Below, piece after piece: positions 8,547 through 16,099 of a DNA stretch of 64,000 bases. The position numbers and the translations under genes were made by a program. This DNA is from Chersky-840 sp963764205 (GTDB taxonomy: Bacteria; Actinomycetota; Acidimicrobiia; Acidimicrobiales; UBA8190). Position 1 is the stretch's first letter. The number at the start of each line of letters is the position of its first letter. The notes under the pieces were generated by a model, which was not told the DNA's origin, did no database searches, and was given only the letters and a program-made list of their open reading frames with translations. The stretch lies in assembly GCA_963764205.1 (NCBI GenBank), contig CAVXRN010000006.1:496001-560000 (forward strand), read 5' to 3'.

Positions 8547-10565
8547 ATGGCACTCGACATGCGACCGTCGGTCGGAGCCGACCACTCCGGCGACGCCGCG
8601 CCGCCCGTCACGCCGCGCCGCCGTCACCTCGGCTGGCTCGGGCCCAATCTCGTCCGGGCCCTGGTCGGGGCCGTCGGCGGGTACGCCTTCGGCCACTGGG
8701 TCGGCAACCTCATCGCCTCGGGCTACATCAACGTCCAGGGCAACGGCCAGAACGACGTGGCCACGGTCCTCGGGCTCTCGATCGGCGTGGTGGGCTGGCT
8801 GGCGGGGGCGGGGATGCTCGACTACCCGCTGGCCAAGATCGTGGGCCGCGAACCGCTCCCCCCCGCACCGTCGAAGAGCTGGACCCGCTACTTCGGCCCC
8901 GCGCTCGACCACAAGGTCATCGGCCTGCAGTACACGGTGGTGGTGCTGTTGTTCTTCTTCACCGGTGGCTTGCTGGCCATGGCCATCCGGACCGAGCTGC
9001 TCAGCCCGACGAGCCACGTGTTCGGGCCCGGCACCTACATCTCCGTGGTGAGTGAACACGGCACCATCATGATGATGATGGCGTCGTCCATCGTGATCGG
9101 GCCGCTCGGAAACTGGCTGGTGCCGCTCATGATCGGGTCCCGGCGCATGGCCTTCCCGCGCGTCGAGTCCTTCTCGTTGTGGATGTTCGCGGCGGGGTAC
9201 CTGGTCATCCTGACCGCCCTGCCCCTGGGTGGCTTCCCCACGGGGTGGACGGGGTATGCACCGCTGCAGACTCAGGCCACGGCGGGCATGGACTCCTATC
9301 TCGTTGGCTTCGCCGTCATCGGCATCGGCATGATCTGTGCCGGGTTCAACCTGGCCGCCACCATCATCAATTACCGCGCCCCGGGGATGACCTGGGGCCG
9401 GGTGCCGATCTTCGTGTGGTCGATCCTCGCCACCGCCGCGTTGTTGACCCTGGCCACCCCCACCCTCGTCGCGGCGGGGTTGTTCGGCGTCCTCGACCGC
9501 ACCGCACAGACCGCCCTCTATGTGAACGAACACGGCGGGAGCTCGTACCTGTGGCAGAACCTCTTCTGGTTCTTCGGGCACCCTGAGGTCTACATCATGG
9601 CCCTGCCCGGTTTCGGCATCGTGTTCGAGATCCTGCCCGTCTTCACCCGCAAACCGCTGTTCGGCTATCGCATCGCGGCGGCGGGCATGATCGGCGTGGC
9701 CTTGCTGTCGTTCTTCGTGTGGCAGCATCACCTCTTCCAGAGCGGGATCAACCCCGACATGCGGCCGCTGTTCATGCTCACGACCGAGCTGATCTCCATC
9801 CCGACGGGGTTCATCTTCCTCGTGGGCCTGGGGACGCTGTGGAAGGCGAAGATCCGCTACGAGGTGCCGATGCTGTTCGCCCTCGGCCTGTTCTTCAATT
9901 TCCTCATCGGCGGCGTGACCGGGGTCTTCCTGTCCGATGTCCCGGTCAACGTCACCGTGCACGGGAGCTTCTTCGTGCTCGCCCACTTCCACTACACGAT
10001 CATGGGCGGGCTTGTGTTCGCCTTCTTCGGTGGCCTCTACTACTGGCTTCCCAAGATGACGGGCAAAACCATGAACCGGCGGTTGGGCAAGTGGCACTTC
10101 TGGACCATGTTCATCTTCTTCAACCTGACGTTCTTCCCCCTGTTCCTCGTCGGACTCTTGGGCCAACCACGGCGCGTGTTCGAATACGCCTCGAACCTCC
10201 AGGCGCTCAACGACTTCTCCTCGGTCAGCGCGTTCCTCTTGGGGGCGTCGTTCGTGATCTTCATCGCCAACTTCGTGTGGTCGATCTTCATCGACCCCAA
10301 GCCCTCGCCTCCCAACCCCTGGCGCTCGCACGGTCTCGAGTGGCAGACGGCCATGCCCGTCCCGCCCTACAACTTCGAACGGATCCCCGTCGTGCTGGCC
10401 GACCCGTACCACTACGGCCGCGGTGTCAACCAGCCGGTGGCCGACCTCGGCCCCCGCACCCTGGCGTTGACCGGGGCCGTGCGTGCCGACGCCCCGGGGT
10501 CGGTCGCGGAACACTCCGTGACCGGCGAAGAGGGATCCGCCGACCCGAGGCCACCGATCGCATGA
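8547..10565 (+). CDS. ctaD: Haem-copper oxidase subunit I, divergent A-type lacking canonical D- and K-channel residues
   Basis: This 672-residue membrane protein holds the haem and CuB centre. Metal ligands are all present: H171 (low-spin haem), H345 with E347 and Y349 in GHPEVY, H394-H395 (CuB), and H480 and H482 in AHFHY. The N-terminus is extended by about 120 residues with two extra helices. Compared with the canonical GAPDMAFPR(L/M)NN, it reads GSRRMAFPRVES, so the D-channel Asp and Asn become Arg200 and Glu207. The canonical PTGIK reads PTGFI, so the K-channel Lys becomes Ile423. The helix VI Ser becomes Phe360, and HD near the Mg site reads HG (472-473). It is clearly a terminal oxidase by context, but its proton route must differ. 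ATG 8547 follows AGGAG. Confidence 0.93.
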   Translation: MALDMRPSVGADHSGDAAPPVTPRRRHLGWLGPNLVRALVGAVGGYAFGHWVGNLIASGYINVQGNGQNDVATVLGLSIGVVGWLAGAGMLDYPLAKIVGREPLPPAPSKSWTRYFGPALDHKVIGLQYTVVVLLFFFTGGLLAMAIRTELLSPTSHVFGPGTYISVVSEHGTIMMMMASSIVIGPLGNWLVPLMIGSRRMAFPRVESFSLWMFAAGYLVILTALPLGGFPTGWTGYAPLQTQATAGMDSYLVGFAVIGIGMICAGFNLAATIINYRAPGMTWGRVPIFVWSILATAALLTLATPTLVAAGLFGVLDRTAQTALYVNEHGGSSYLWQNLFWFFGHPEVYIMALPGFGIVFEILPVFTRKPLFGYRIAAAGMIGVALLSFFVWQHHLFQSGINPDMRPLFMLTTELISIPTGFIFLVGLGTLWKAKIRYEVPMLFALGLFFNFLIGGVTGVFLSDVPVNVTVHGSFFVLAHFHYTIMGGLVFAFFGGLYYWLPKMTGKTMNRRLGKWHFWTMFIFFNLTFFPLFLVGLLGQPRRVFEYASNLQALNDFSSVSAFLLGASFVIFIANFVWSIFIDPKPSPPNPWRSHGLEWQTAMPVPPYNFERIPVVLADPYHYGRGVNQPVADLGPRTLALTGAVRADAPGSVAEHSVTGEEGSADPRPPIA

Positions 10566-11242
10566 CCACCGAACCCGAGACCCGAGACCCCCTGTCCCAA
10601 GAGCCCCCGGGCTTCCGTGAGACGCCGGAGGAGATCGAGTACGAGATGCGCTCCGCCGAAGGGGCGATGTGGACCGGGGGCCGGCTCGTCATCGGCATCG
10701 CGACCTTCTTCTTCTCCTCGTTGGCGTTCGCCTACTTCTACCTCCGGTCGACCAACAGCCAGGACCTGTGGCGGCCCCGCCAGGTCACCGCGCCGACAGA
10801 CATGGGCGCGGCGATCTTCGCCGTCGTGCTCGCCAGCGCGGTGCTGAGCGCGTACGGGACCATGCGCCTGCGCAAGGGCGAGACCCTCGACTGGGAGGTG
10901 GCGGGATGGACCGCGGTCTTCGGTGGGCTGGTCGCCCTCGGGCTCCAGGTGTGGGAGTTCACCCAGCTGCCCTTCTTTCCGGGGTCGAGCGGCTACGCCT
11001 CGTGCTTCGTGGCCTGGGCCGGCATGAACATCGCCCTGCTCCTGGTGGGGATCTACTGGCTCGAGACCCTCCTCGCCCGCTGGCTCCGGCTGCGCCGGGC
11101 CGTGACCGAGGACGGCGGGGCCGTCCGCTCGACGCTGCCGGTGGCCCGATTGTTCCGGGCCAACCTCGAGGCGTGCTCGTACTTCTGGAGTTTCATCGCC
11201 GTGGTAGCCACGTTCTTCTGGATACTGTTCTACGTAATCTGA
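10562..11242 (+). CDS. ctaE: Cytochrome c oxidase subunit III
   Basis: This 226-residue protein starts at ATG 10562, overlapping the subunit I stop (ATGA), so the two are probably translationally coupled. About five membrane helices follow a charged N-terminus (residues 1-38), the five-helix form seen in many bacterial enzymes rather than the seven-helix mitochondrial form. SLAFAYFYLRSTNS in helix I and LGLQVWEFTQLPF are typical of subunit III. The subunit stabilises the catalytic core and is usually needed for sustained turnover. It is followed by 80 bp holding short direct repeats of GAACGATCTGTGATCT, then the small ORF. Confidence 0.93.
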   Translation: MTTEPETRDPLSQEPPGFRETPEEIEYEMRSAEGAMWTGGRLVIGIATFFFSSLAFAYFYLRSTNSQDLWRPRQVTAPTDMGAAIFAVVLASAVLSAYGTMRLRKGETLDWEVAGWTAVFGGLVALGLQVWEFTQLPFFPGSSGYASCFVAWAGMNIALLLVGIYWLETLLARWLRLRRAVTEDGGAVRSTLPVARLFRANLEACSYFWSFIAVVATFFWILFYVI

Positions 11243-11322
11243 CCGACTTGTGATCGAACGATCTGTGATCTGAACGATCTGTGATCTGACCGGCGGTACG
11301 CCGGGAGGAAAGGTGGTGAGCG

Positions 11323-11436
11323 GTGCTCGGGACCAGCAGCCTCGTCGGGGCGCAGGCGCTCACGTTCGCCATTCCCTTGGGGACACTCGCCGTCGTGTGT
11401 CTGTGGGGCTTTTTCCAACGTCGTCCGAACCGGTGA
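11323..11436 (+). CDS. Small single-pass membrane protein (37 aa) in the oxidase cluster
   Basis: This short frame, starting at GTG 11323, encodes one hydrophobic helix (about residues 8-30) ending in FFQRRPNR, so the basic end should face the cytoplasm. Its stop overlaps the start of the following CtaG gene (GTGA), the coupling seen elsewhere in this operon. Third positions are mostly G or C in this frame, while the overlapping longer frame from 11313 has poorer codon use and gives an unlikely sequence. GGAGG at 11304 is 14 nt upstream, rather far. Small one-helix subunits are common in oxidases. No named family is recognised, so the call rests on structure, codon use and overlap. Confidence 0.6.
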   Translation: MLGTSSLVGAQALTFAIPLGTLAVVCLWGFFQRRPNR

Positions 11437-12275
11437 CCGGGTGGGCCGCCGAGCAGCGGCCCCCCACGTCGGCGCACGACCACCGCAGTGCCCCGCTGCG
11501 CGTGGGCCGCGTCGATGTCCGCCTCGTGCTGTCGCTCGGCGCACTCGTGGTCCTGGTGGCCGCACTCGTGCCCCCGCTGTCGAGCGCGGCGCGCCGGGTC
11601 GAGGCGTACGAAGCGCTGCAGTTCGCGCTGATGGGCATCGGGGTCCCTGTGCTGGTGGTGCTGGGCGCACCCTGGCGCCTTCTCGGCCTCGCGGCGCGGC
11701 CCACGGGCGCCGCCGATGCCGAAGGGGTGGCGATCGTGGAACGGCCGAGGATCGCCGACCGGGTCGCGGCGGGGCGCCGTCGTCACCCGGAGCCGATCCG
11801 GACGATCGCGTTTCTCGTCCTCGACTTGGCCGTGGTGGTGCTGTGGCGCATCCCCGTTACCGTGGACGCGTTGAGCCGCCACGGGTGGCTCTCGCTGCTC
11901 GAAGCGGTCTCGCTCGGAGCAGCGGGGATCGGGTTGTGGCTCGAGCTGGTGGAGTCGCCGCCGTTGTCCCCGAGGCTGCCCCGGCCCAAGCGCATCGCCG
12001 TGGCGGCCGTGGCCATGTGGACATTCTGGGTCACGGCCTATGTGGTCGGCCTCTCCCACGCCTCGGTCTACCGGTCGTACCCGCACGTGGCGGGTCGTGA
12101 CCTGAGCGTCGCCGCCGACCAGGAGCTCACCACCGGCGTGCTGTGGCTCGCCTCGTTGTGTGTGTTCATCCCCGTCATCTTCGCCAACCTCGTCCTGTGG
12201 CTGCGCAGCGACGAGGACCCCGACGACGCCCTGTACCACCTGGTGCGCGACCGGCGGCACAGCGCCGGCGGATGA
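11433..12275 (+). CDS. CtaG-like cytochrome c oxidase assembly protein (second copy)
   Basis: This 280-residue protein starts at the GTG that overlaps the small ORF stop. It has about seven hydrophobic segments in the order typical of the caa3_CtaG family, with LQFALMGIGVPVLVVLGAPWRLLG matching the family's helix after the first loop. It is more divergent than the copy at 5915 and lacks that copy's HMIEH segment. Such a copy probably also aids copper delivery or subunit assembly. It ends the plus-strand oxidase gene set and runs convergently into the 12287-14785 block, with only 11 bp between stops. Confidence 0.75.
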   Translation: MTGWAAEQRPPTSAHDHRSAPLRVGRVDVRLVLSLGALVVLVAALVPPLSSAARRVEAYEALQFALMGIGVPVLVVLGAPWRLLGLAARPTGAADAEGVAIVERPRIADRVAAGRRRHPEPIRTIAFLVLDLAVVVLWRIPVTVDALSRHGWLSLLEAVSLGAAGIGLWLELVESPPLSPRLPRPKRIAVAAVAMWTFWVTAYVVGLSHASVYRSYPHVAGRDLSVAADQELTTGVLWLASLCVFIPVIFANLVLWLRSDEDPDDALYHLVRDRRHSAGG

Positions 12276-12286
12276 GCCTTGCCGCG

Positions 12287-12970
12287 TCAGGACGGGCTGG
12301 AGGAGCCGGGCACGACGGGTAGGGACTCGGTGGTCACGTCGACGGTCGCCAACCTGATCCCGAGCGATGTGCCCGCAGCGTCGATCTCGGCGGTCAATTT
12401 GTCACGGTCCTGGGTGAGCAGGCGCTCCTGGCTGTCGAGTTGGGACCTGGCCCTGCGGTCCCCTGGATGCGCGGTGAGCGTCTGGATTTCTTCAATGGCC
12501 CCGAGGGCGTCGGAGGTGGCCCACACCGTCACCGTGTTCACGGCCTGGCTGACCTGCTTGCCCGCGGGCGATCCCGGCACGTCGATGTCGGAGAGCTCGA
12601 AGATGTTGTCGTTGGTATACGAACACGACGTCTGGTCGTCGCGCAGCAGGCCCGGGATCTGCGCCCGGTGGGCTGCGCTCAACGTCCCGGTGGTCTCGTC
12701 GTCATAGAGGGTGAGCGCCTCGCGCAGTGAGAACAGGCACGGCGCCACGTCGGTGTTGATCTCGGATATGACCGCGTCCTCGCCCTTGGCGTCGCTCGCC
12801 GGCGACGTGGGTGTGGGGAGGTCGCTGATGACCGCCGCCCCGACCACCACCACGACCCCCACCGCGACGAGAAATGCCCGGCGCCGGTACCAGGGCGTGG
12901 CGCGTGCCCCGGGCTCGGGGGCGGGCGGGAAGCGACGCTCGGTCGTGGTGGAGCCGGGCTCGTCGCTCAT
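12287..12970 (-). CDS. Membrane-anchored extracytoplasmic protein of unknown function
   Basis: This 227-residue protein starts at ATG 12970, overlapping the stop of the Sco gene (ATGA). A Pro/Arg-rich cytoplasmic tail of about 30 residues precedes one membrane helix (32-50); an Asp/Ser/Thr-rich extracytoplasmic region follows. It has two cysteines (about positions 78 and 116) and a long helical stretch near residues 150-200 (SQERLLTQDRDKLTAEID). No known domain is recognised. It is the last gene of a ctaB-sco-this gene string, so a role in oxidase biogenesis is possible but unproven. Confidence 0.7.
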   Translation of the reverse strand: MSDEPGSTTTERRFPPAPEPGARATPWYRRRAFLVAVGVVVVVGAAVISDLPTPTSPASDAKGEDAVISEINTDVAPCLFSLREALTLYDDETTGTLSAAHRAQIPGLLRDDQTSCSYTNDNIFELSDIDVPGSPAGKQVSQAVNTVTVWATSDALGAIEEIQTLTAHPGDRRARSQLDSQERLLTQDRDKLTAEIDAAGTSLGIRLATVDVTTESLPVVPGSSSPS

Positions 12971-13890
12971 GACGTGGTCCCGAGTACCTGGCGGGCGTAG
13001 GTGGCGATGCCCTGGCCCCACCGGGTGACGCTGGCGGGGGGCAGGCTGAAGACTCCGGACGAGCTCTCGTTGGCGAAGGGCGTCGCCTGGTAGCGCAGGA
13101 CGCCCGACGGGTCGATGAAGTCCATGACGTCGCTGTGGGCGACCTGACCCGAGGTGCGCGAGACGTTGACCGAGACGCCGTACGCACGCCACACGGTGTT
13201 CAGCGTGTCGAGGTCCGAGGTCAGGAACTGCCACGTCGCCAGGGTCGAGAGGCCGGTGTGGAGCGCGGCGGTCGATGCCGATGCGGCCGAGAGCGCCAGG
13301 GGGTCGGTGTTCACCGTCAGGAACGTGACGCTGCGCGCCAGCGGGCCCAGGTCGCCCGCGGCCCGGAGCAGCTCGGCCGCCACCACGGGGCAGATGTCCT
13401 GACACGGTGCGTTGAAGAACGTGAGCACCACGGCGTGACCGCGCGCGTCGGCCAGCGACACGGTCCGGCCCGCCTGGTCCACGAGCGTGAAGTCCGGTGC
13501 CGGACCGGTGCGGGCGGTGATCCCCATGAAGTCGGGTAGCGACGCAGCGACCTGCGGACTCGAGGGTGTCGACCCCGGAGGCGCGATCAGACCGTTGGCC
13601 GAGGTCGTGGCGGTGGACTGGCCCGTGGCGGTAGAGACGGGATTGAGCCCGACACTCGAGAGCAGGTGCTCGAGCAGGGTCCCTCCGATGGCGAGTACGA
13701 CCACGACCGCCACCACGATAAGGGCGAACTTCGGAGGCACCTTGGGTTCCCGGTGCGCGAACGCGGCGGCGCGCTCGGCCTCGCTCAGCGGCGGCCGCGG
13801 CGCCTCGGCGTCGGGCCCGTCATCGACCCCCGCGGGGCCGGACCCGCCCCGGCCCTCGACGTCAGTGGACCCGGACGACGGCATCGACAC
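12967..13890 (-). CDS. Sco family copper chaperone (SCO1/SenC)
   Basis: This protein has 307 residues from GTG 13890 (ATG 13884 is also possible). The N-terminal 50 residues are charged and cytoplasmic, followed by a single anchor (55-75), a Ser/Thr/Pro linker and a thioredoxin-fold Sco domain (about 125-305). The copper site is complete: C163 and C167 in CQDICP and H252 in AHSD. It should load copper into subunit II or keep its cysteines reduced. The 5' end overlaps the 3' end of ctaB by 29 bp, implying one transcript. It is the second Sco domain in this island, the other being fused at 2822; two copies may serve different copper sites or steps. Confidence 0.9.
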   Translation of the reverse strand: MSMPSSGSTDVEGRGGSGPAGVDDGPDAEAPRPPLSEAERAAAFAHREPKVPPKFALIVVAVVVVLAIGGTLLEHLLSSVGLNPVSTATGQSTATTSANGLIAPPGSTPSSPQVAASLPDFMGITARTGPAPDFTLVDQAGRTVSLADARGHAVVLTFFNAPCQDICPVVAAELLRAAGDLGPLARSVTFLTVNTDPLALSAASASTAALHTGLSTLATWQFLTSDLDTLNTVWRAYGVSVNVSRTSGQVAHSDVMDFIDPSGVLRYQATPFANESSSGVFSLPPASVTRWGQGIATYARQVLGTTS

Positions 13891-14785
13891 CCATGGCCAC
13901 GAACAAGACCGTGAGATAGGTGATCGAAAAGCCGAAGAGCCGCATGGCCCGGCGGGGGCTCGGGTCCCGCATCAGCGCCACCGCGTAGAGCAAGAAGGCG
14001 CCACCGGTCACGAACGCAACCGCGCCGTAGCCGAGGTTGAGATGGGCGACGGGCACGAGGAGCAGTGAAGCGATCCACAAGGCCACCACGTACACGATGA
14101 TCCGGCGCGTGACGGTGCGGAGATCGGCGATCGACGGGAGCATGGGCACCGCCGCGTTCGAGTAGTCGTCGCGGTAGCGCACCGCCAGGGCCCAGAAGTG
14201 CGGTGGTGTCCACAAGAAGATGATCCCGAACATCACGAACGGGGCGAGGCCCAGGTGCCCGGTGACCGCGCTCCACCCCACCAACACCGGGACGGCTCCG
14301 GCGGCGCCACCGATGACGATGTTCTGGGGAGACGATCGCTTGAGCCACATGGTGTAGATGCCCAAGTAGAACGCCGTCGCCGAAAGCGCCAGCACGGCCG
14401 ACAATGCGTTCACGGTCGACCACAGCAGTGCGAACGCCCCCGCCTCGAGCACCACGGCGAAGATGGTGGCGGACCGAGGCGTGATCGCGCCGGTCACGAG
14501 CGGACGGTTCTTGGTCCTCTCCATGAGGGCATCGATGTCGCGGTCGTAGACCATGTTCAGCGCGTTGGCGCCACCCGCGGCCAGTGCTCCGCCCGCCACG
14601 GTCAAGACCATGAGCCGGAACGACGGCACGTGGCGGGCCGCCACGAACATGGTGGGTACCGTCGTGATGAGCAGGAGCTCGATGATTCGGGGCTTGGTGA
14701 GCGCCACGTAGCTCTGCACTCGAGCCAGCCCAGGTGTGCCAGGCCGATCGAGGTGGAGCTCTCCGACCCCCAATCGGTTCAGCAC
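13862..14785 (-). CDS. ctaB: Protoheme IX farnesyltransferase (haem O synthase)
   Basis: This 307-residue UbiA-family membrane enzyme transfers a farnesyl group to protohaem to make haem O, the precursor of haem A. The prenyl-diphosphate binding motif NMVYDRDIDALMERT (about residues 77-91) and the second Asp-rich loop YRDDYSNAAVPML (about 204) are both present, with about nine helices. The start is GTG 14785. A TAGCAT box ends 6 nt upstream and there is no ribosome-binding site, so the mRNA is probably leaderless. It heads the minus-strand operon with sco and the anchored protein. No ctaA (haem A synthase) gene is in the window. Confidence 0.95.
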   Translation of the reverse strand: MLNRLGVGELHLDRPGTPGLARVQSYVALTKPRIIELLLITTVPTMFVAARHVPSFRLMVLTVAGGALAAGGANALNMVYDRDIDALMERTKNRPLVTGAITPRSATIFAVVLEAGAFALLWSTVNALSAVLALSATAFYLGIYTMWLKRSSPQNIVIGGAAGAVPVLVGWSAVTGHLGLAPFVMFGIIFLWTPPHFWALAVRYRDDYSNAAVPMLPSIADLRTVTRRIIVYVVALWIASLLLVPVAHLNLGYGAVAFVTGGAFLLYAVALMRDPSPRRAMRLFGFSITYLTVLFVAMGVDAVVRVH

Positions 14786-14797
14786 GCCGTGATGCTA
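14786..14797 (-). promoter_or_regulatory. Leaderless-type promoter of ctaB (-10 TAGCAT)
   Basis: TAGCAT (14797-14792 on the minus strand) is followed by 6 nt and then the GTG start. A weak -35 candidate, TGGCAC, lies 17 nt further upstream. Initiation about 7 nt after the -10 box would place the first nucleotide at or next to the start codon. Confidence 0.5.
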
Positions 14798-14922
14798 CTC
14801 CGCGGCGAATTCACGTGCCACGATCTCATGGCGCCCGCGCCCGGCCCCACCTGCACTTTTGAGGACCCTGCCCCGGCCTGAGCGCTCGGGTCCCGAGGGG
14901 TGCGGTGCCCTACGCTCTGGGC

Positions 14923-15357
14923 GTGCGCAAGCGCTGGTTCTCGCGTCGGGCGATCCAGCTCCATGTCGAGTTCTTCATCCTCGCGGCCGGGTGTCTGGTG
15001 GCCGGGTGGTGGCAGGTCACGAGGGCGCTGACGGGCAACAGCCTCAGCTGGGTCTACTCGGCGGAGTGGCCCGGCTTCGCCGTGCTGGCCGTCCTCGCCT
15101 GGTGGCACCTCATCCACGAGGACCCCGAGGCCTTACGCGCCCGCAAGCAACGCACGGCGGAGTGGGACGACGACGATTGGCCCGAAGACGACGAATGGCC
15201 CGAGTCGGCCGTCTCGACCTACCGCGCCGCCTCGAGCGACCCTGTTCCAGTCAACGACCCTGTTCCAGTCAACGACCCTGTTCCAGTCAACGACCCTGTT
15301 CCATTCAACGACCCTGCGTCGGTCAACGACGACGGGCACGCAGGTTTCGGTTCTTGA
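14923..15357 (+). CDS. Small membrane protein with acidic tail and 6-residue repeats
   Basis: This protein has 144 residues from GTG 14923 (GTG 14905 is an alternative). I prefer 14923 because TACGCT ends 6 nt before it, the leaderless pattern seen repeatedly here, and the product then begins MRKRWFSRR. Two hydrophobic segments (about 14-32 and 45-63) are followed by a very acidic stretch (EWDDDDWPEDDEWPE). The tail repeats DPVPVN about four times, encoded by an 18-bp tandem repeat. Its 3' end overlaps the convergent CGNR gene by 35 bp. The function is unknown; the repeat number may vary between strains. Confidence 0.65.
   Translation: MRKRWFSRRAIQLHVEFFILAAGCLVAGWWQVTRALTGNSLSWVYSAEWPGFAVLAVLAWWHLIHEDPEALRARKQRTAEWDDDDWPEDDEWPESAVSTYRAASSDPVPVNDPVPVNDPVPVNDPVPFNDPASVNDDGHAGFGS
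15237..15326 (+). repeat. 18-bp coding tandem repeat, about five units
   Basis: Units starting at 15237, 15255, 15273, 15291 and 15309 follow the pattern CGACCCTGTTCCAGTCAA; the first three are identical, the fourth differs at one base and the fifth is degenerate. Because 18 is a multiple of three, changes in copy number would keep the frame and alter only the protein tail. Confidence 0.9.
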
Positions 15358-15898
15358 TCCGGTTCCCGCACGAGGCCATGTCGCACCAGGTCCCGCGTCG
15401 GCCGTGGGAGCGGTCGTAGAAGGCCCAACGGCAATCGGAGTTGCCACAGGTCTTGAGTCGTGGCCACGTGCCGTCGTGTTGGGCGTCGCGGACGACGAGA
15501 AGAAGCCCGAGCAGTCCGTCGGCCAGGCCACCGTCGGAGCGCGGGGCCAGCCCGATGTGGCCCGTCGGCTCGACCGTCACCCACGCGTGGTGCGATCGGG
15601 CCAGTGCCGCCAGGGGCTCGAGCTCGTCGGCGCCGGGCGCCGGCCCGCCGCCGTTGCCGGCCACCAAGGCCCTGATGCTCTCCCGGACGTCGCGCACCAC
15701 CTCGAGGTCGCGCGGCGCGACGACGGTGCCGGGCCCGACGATCCCGGCCTCGCCCAACCATGCCGTGGCCGCGGCTGCGTCGAGGAAGACGTCGGTGTCG
15801 CGGTCGATGTCCCGCGTGTTCACGAAGGCCTGCACCAGCAAGAGCGGCATCGGCGCGGGCTTGTCCTCTTCGTCTTGGACCCACGACGGCAGTGCCAT
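15323..15898 (-). CDS. CGNR zinc-finger / ABATE-domain putative transcription regulator
   Basis: This 191-residue protein has an N-terminal ABATE-type domain (FVNTRDIDRDTDVFLDAAAA at about 26-45) and a C-terminal CGNR zinc finger (about 150-188) with CGNSDCRWAFYDRS and WCDMASCGNRIKNR. The four Cys that should bind zinc are all visible. The family is thought to regulate stress-related genes. The start ATG 15898 lies 6 nt after TAGGCT, so the mRNA is probably leaderless. It is divergent from the 16100 gene, and the shared intergenic region holds a GGTCA-N4-TGACC palindrome plus many further half-sites, which makes it a candidate local regulator (inference). Confidence 0.85.
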   Translation of the reverse strand: MALPSWVQDEEDKPAPMPLLLVQAFVNTRDIDRDTDVFLDAAAATAWLGEAGIVGPGTVVAPRDLEVVRDVRESIRALVAGNGGGPAPGADELEPLAALARSHHAWVTVEPTGHIGLAPRSDGGLADGLLGLLLVVRDAQHDGTWPRLKTCGNSDCRWAFYDRSHGRRGTWCDMASCGNRIKNRNLRARRR

Positions 15899-15904
15899 GG
15901 CCTC

Positions 15905-15910
15905 AGCCTA
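15905..15910 (-). promoter_or_regulatory. -10 box (TAGGCT) of the CGNR gene
   Basis: TAGGCT on the minus strand ends 6 nt before ATG 15898. A TTTAAC/TTAACA -35-like element lies 15-16 nt upstream, and the spacer contains GGTCA (15925-15921 on the minus strand), the half-site repeated throughout this region. Confidence 0.5.
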
Positions 15911-15936
15911 GCGCCCGGCGTGACCTGTTAAAGCTC

Positions 15937-15964
15937 TTGACTGGTCAGCCATGACCGGTATACT
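15937..15964 (+). promoter_or_regulatory. Strong sigma70-like promoter (TTGACT / TATACT) with palindrome in the spacer
   Basis: TTGACT at 15937-15942 and TATACT at 15959-15964 are separated by 16 bp, the best consensus promoter in the window. The spacer holds the perfect inverted repeat GGTCA-GCCA-TGACC (15943-15956), positioned as an operator. Transcription should start near 15971, giving a leader of about 130 nt before the 16100 gene. Confidence 0.7.
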
Positions 15965-15973
15965 CATTTCAAC

Positions 15974-16003
15974 GGTCACGGTCACGGTCACGGTCACGGT
16001 CAC
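15974..16003 (+). repeat. (GGTCAC)5 hexanucleotide array in the 5' leader
   Basis: Five perfect copies start at 15974, just downstream of the predicted transcription start. Each unit contains GGTCA, the half-site of the promoter palindrome. Further copies lie at 16027 (GGTCA) and 16057-16065 (GGTCTGACC). This looks like a regulatory array or a slippage-prone microsatellite rather than a coding sequence. Confidence 0.8.
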
Positions 16004-16099
16004 GGTCCACAGGGCGGGCGGCACAGGGTCACGGTCGGCAGGGTCGGGGGCATGCGGGTCTGACCGAGCGCGACGATGGACGGCGAGAAGAGGTGCACG

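Noticed and set aside
8547..10565. Nitric oxide reductase instead of an oxygen reductase
   Set aside because: The GHPEVY Tyr that forms the His-Tyr cofactor is present, and a full CuA subunit, subunit III, CtaB and Sco proteins accompany it. The loss of channel residues alone does not justify the change.
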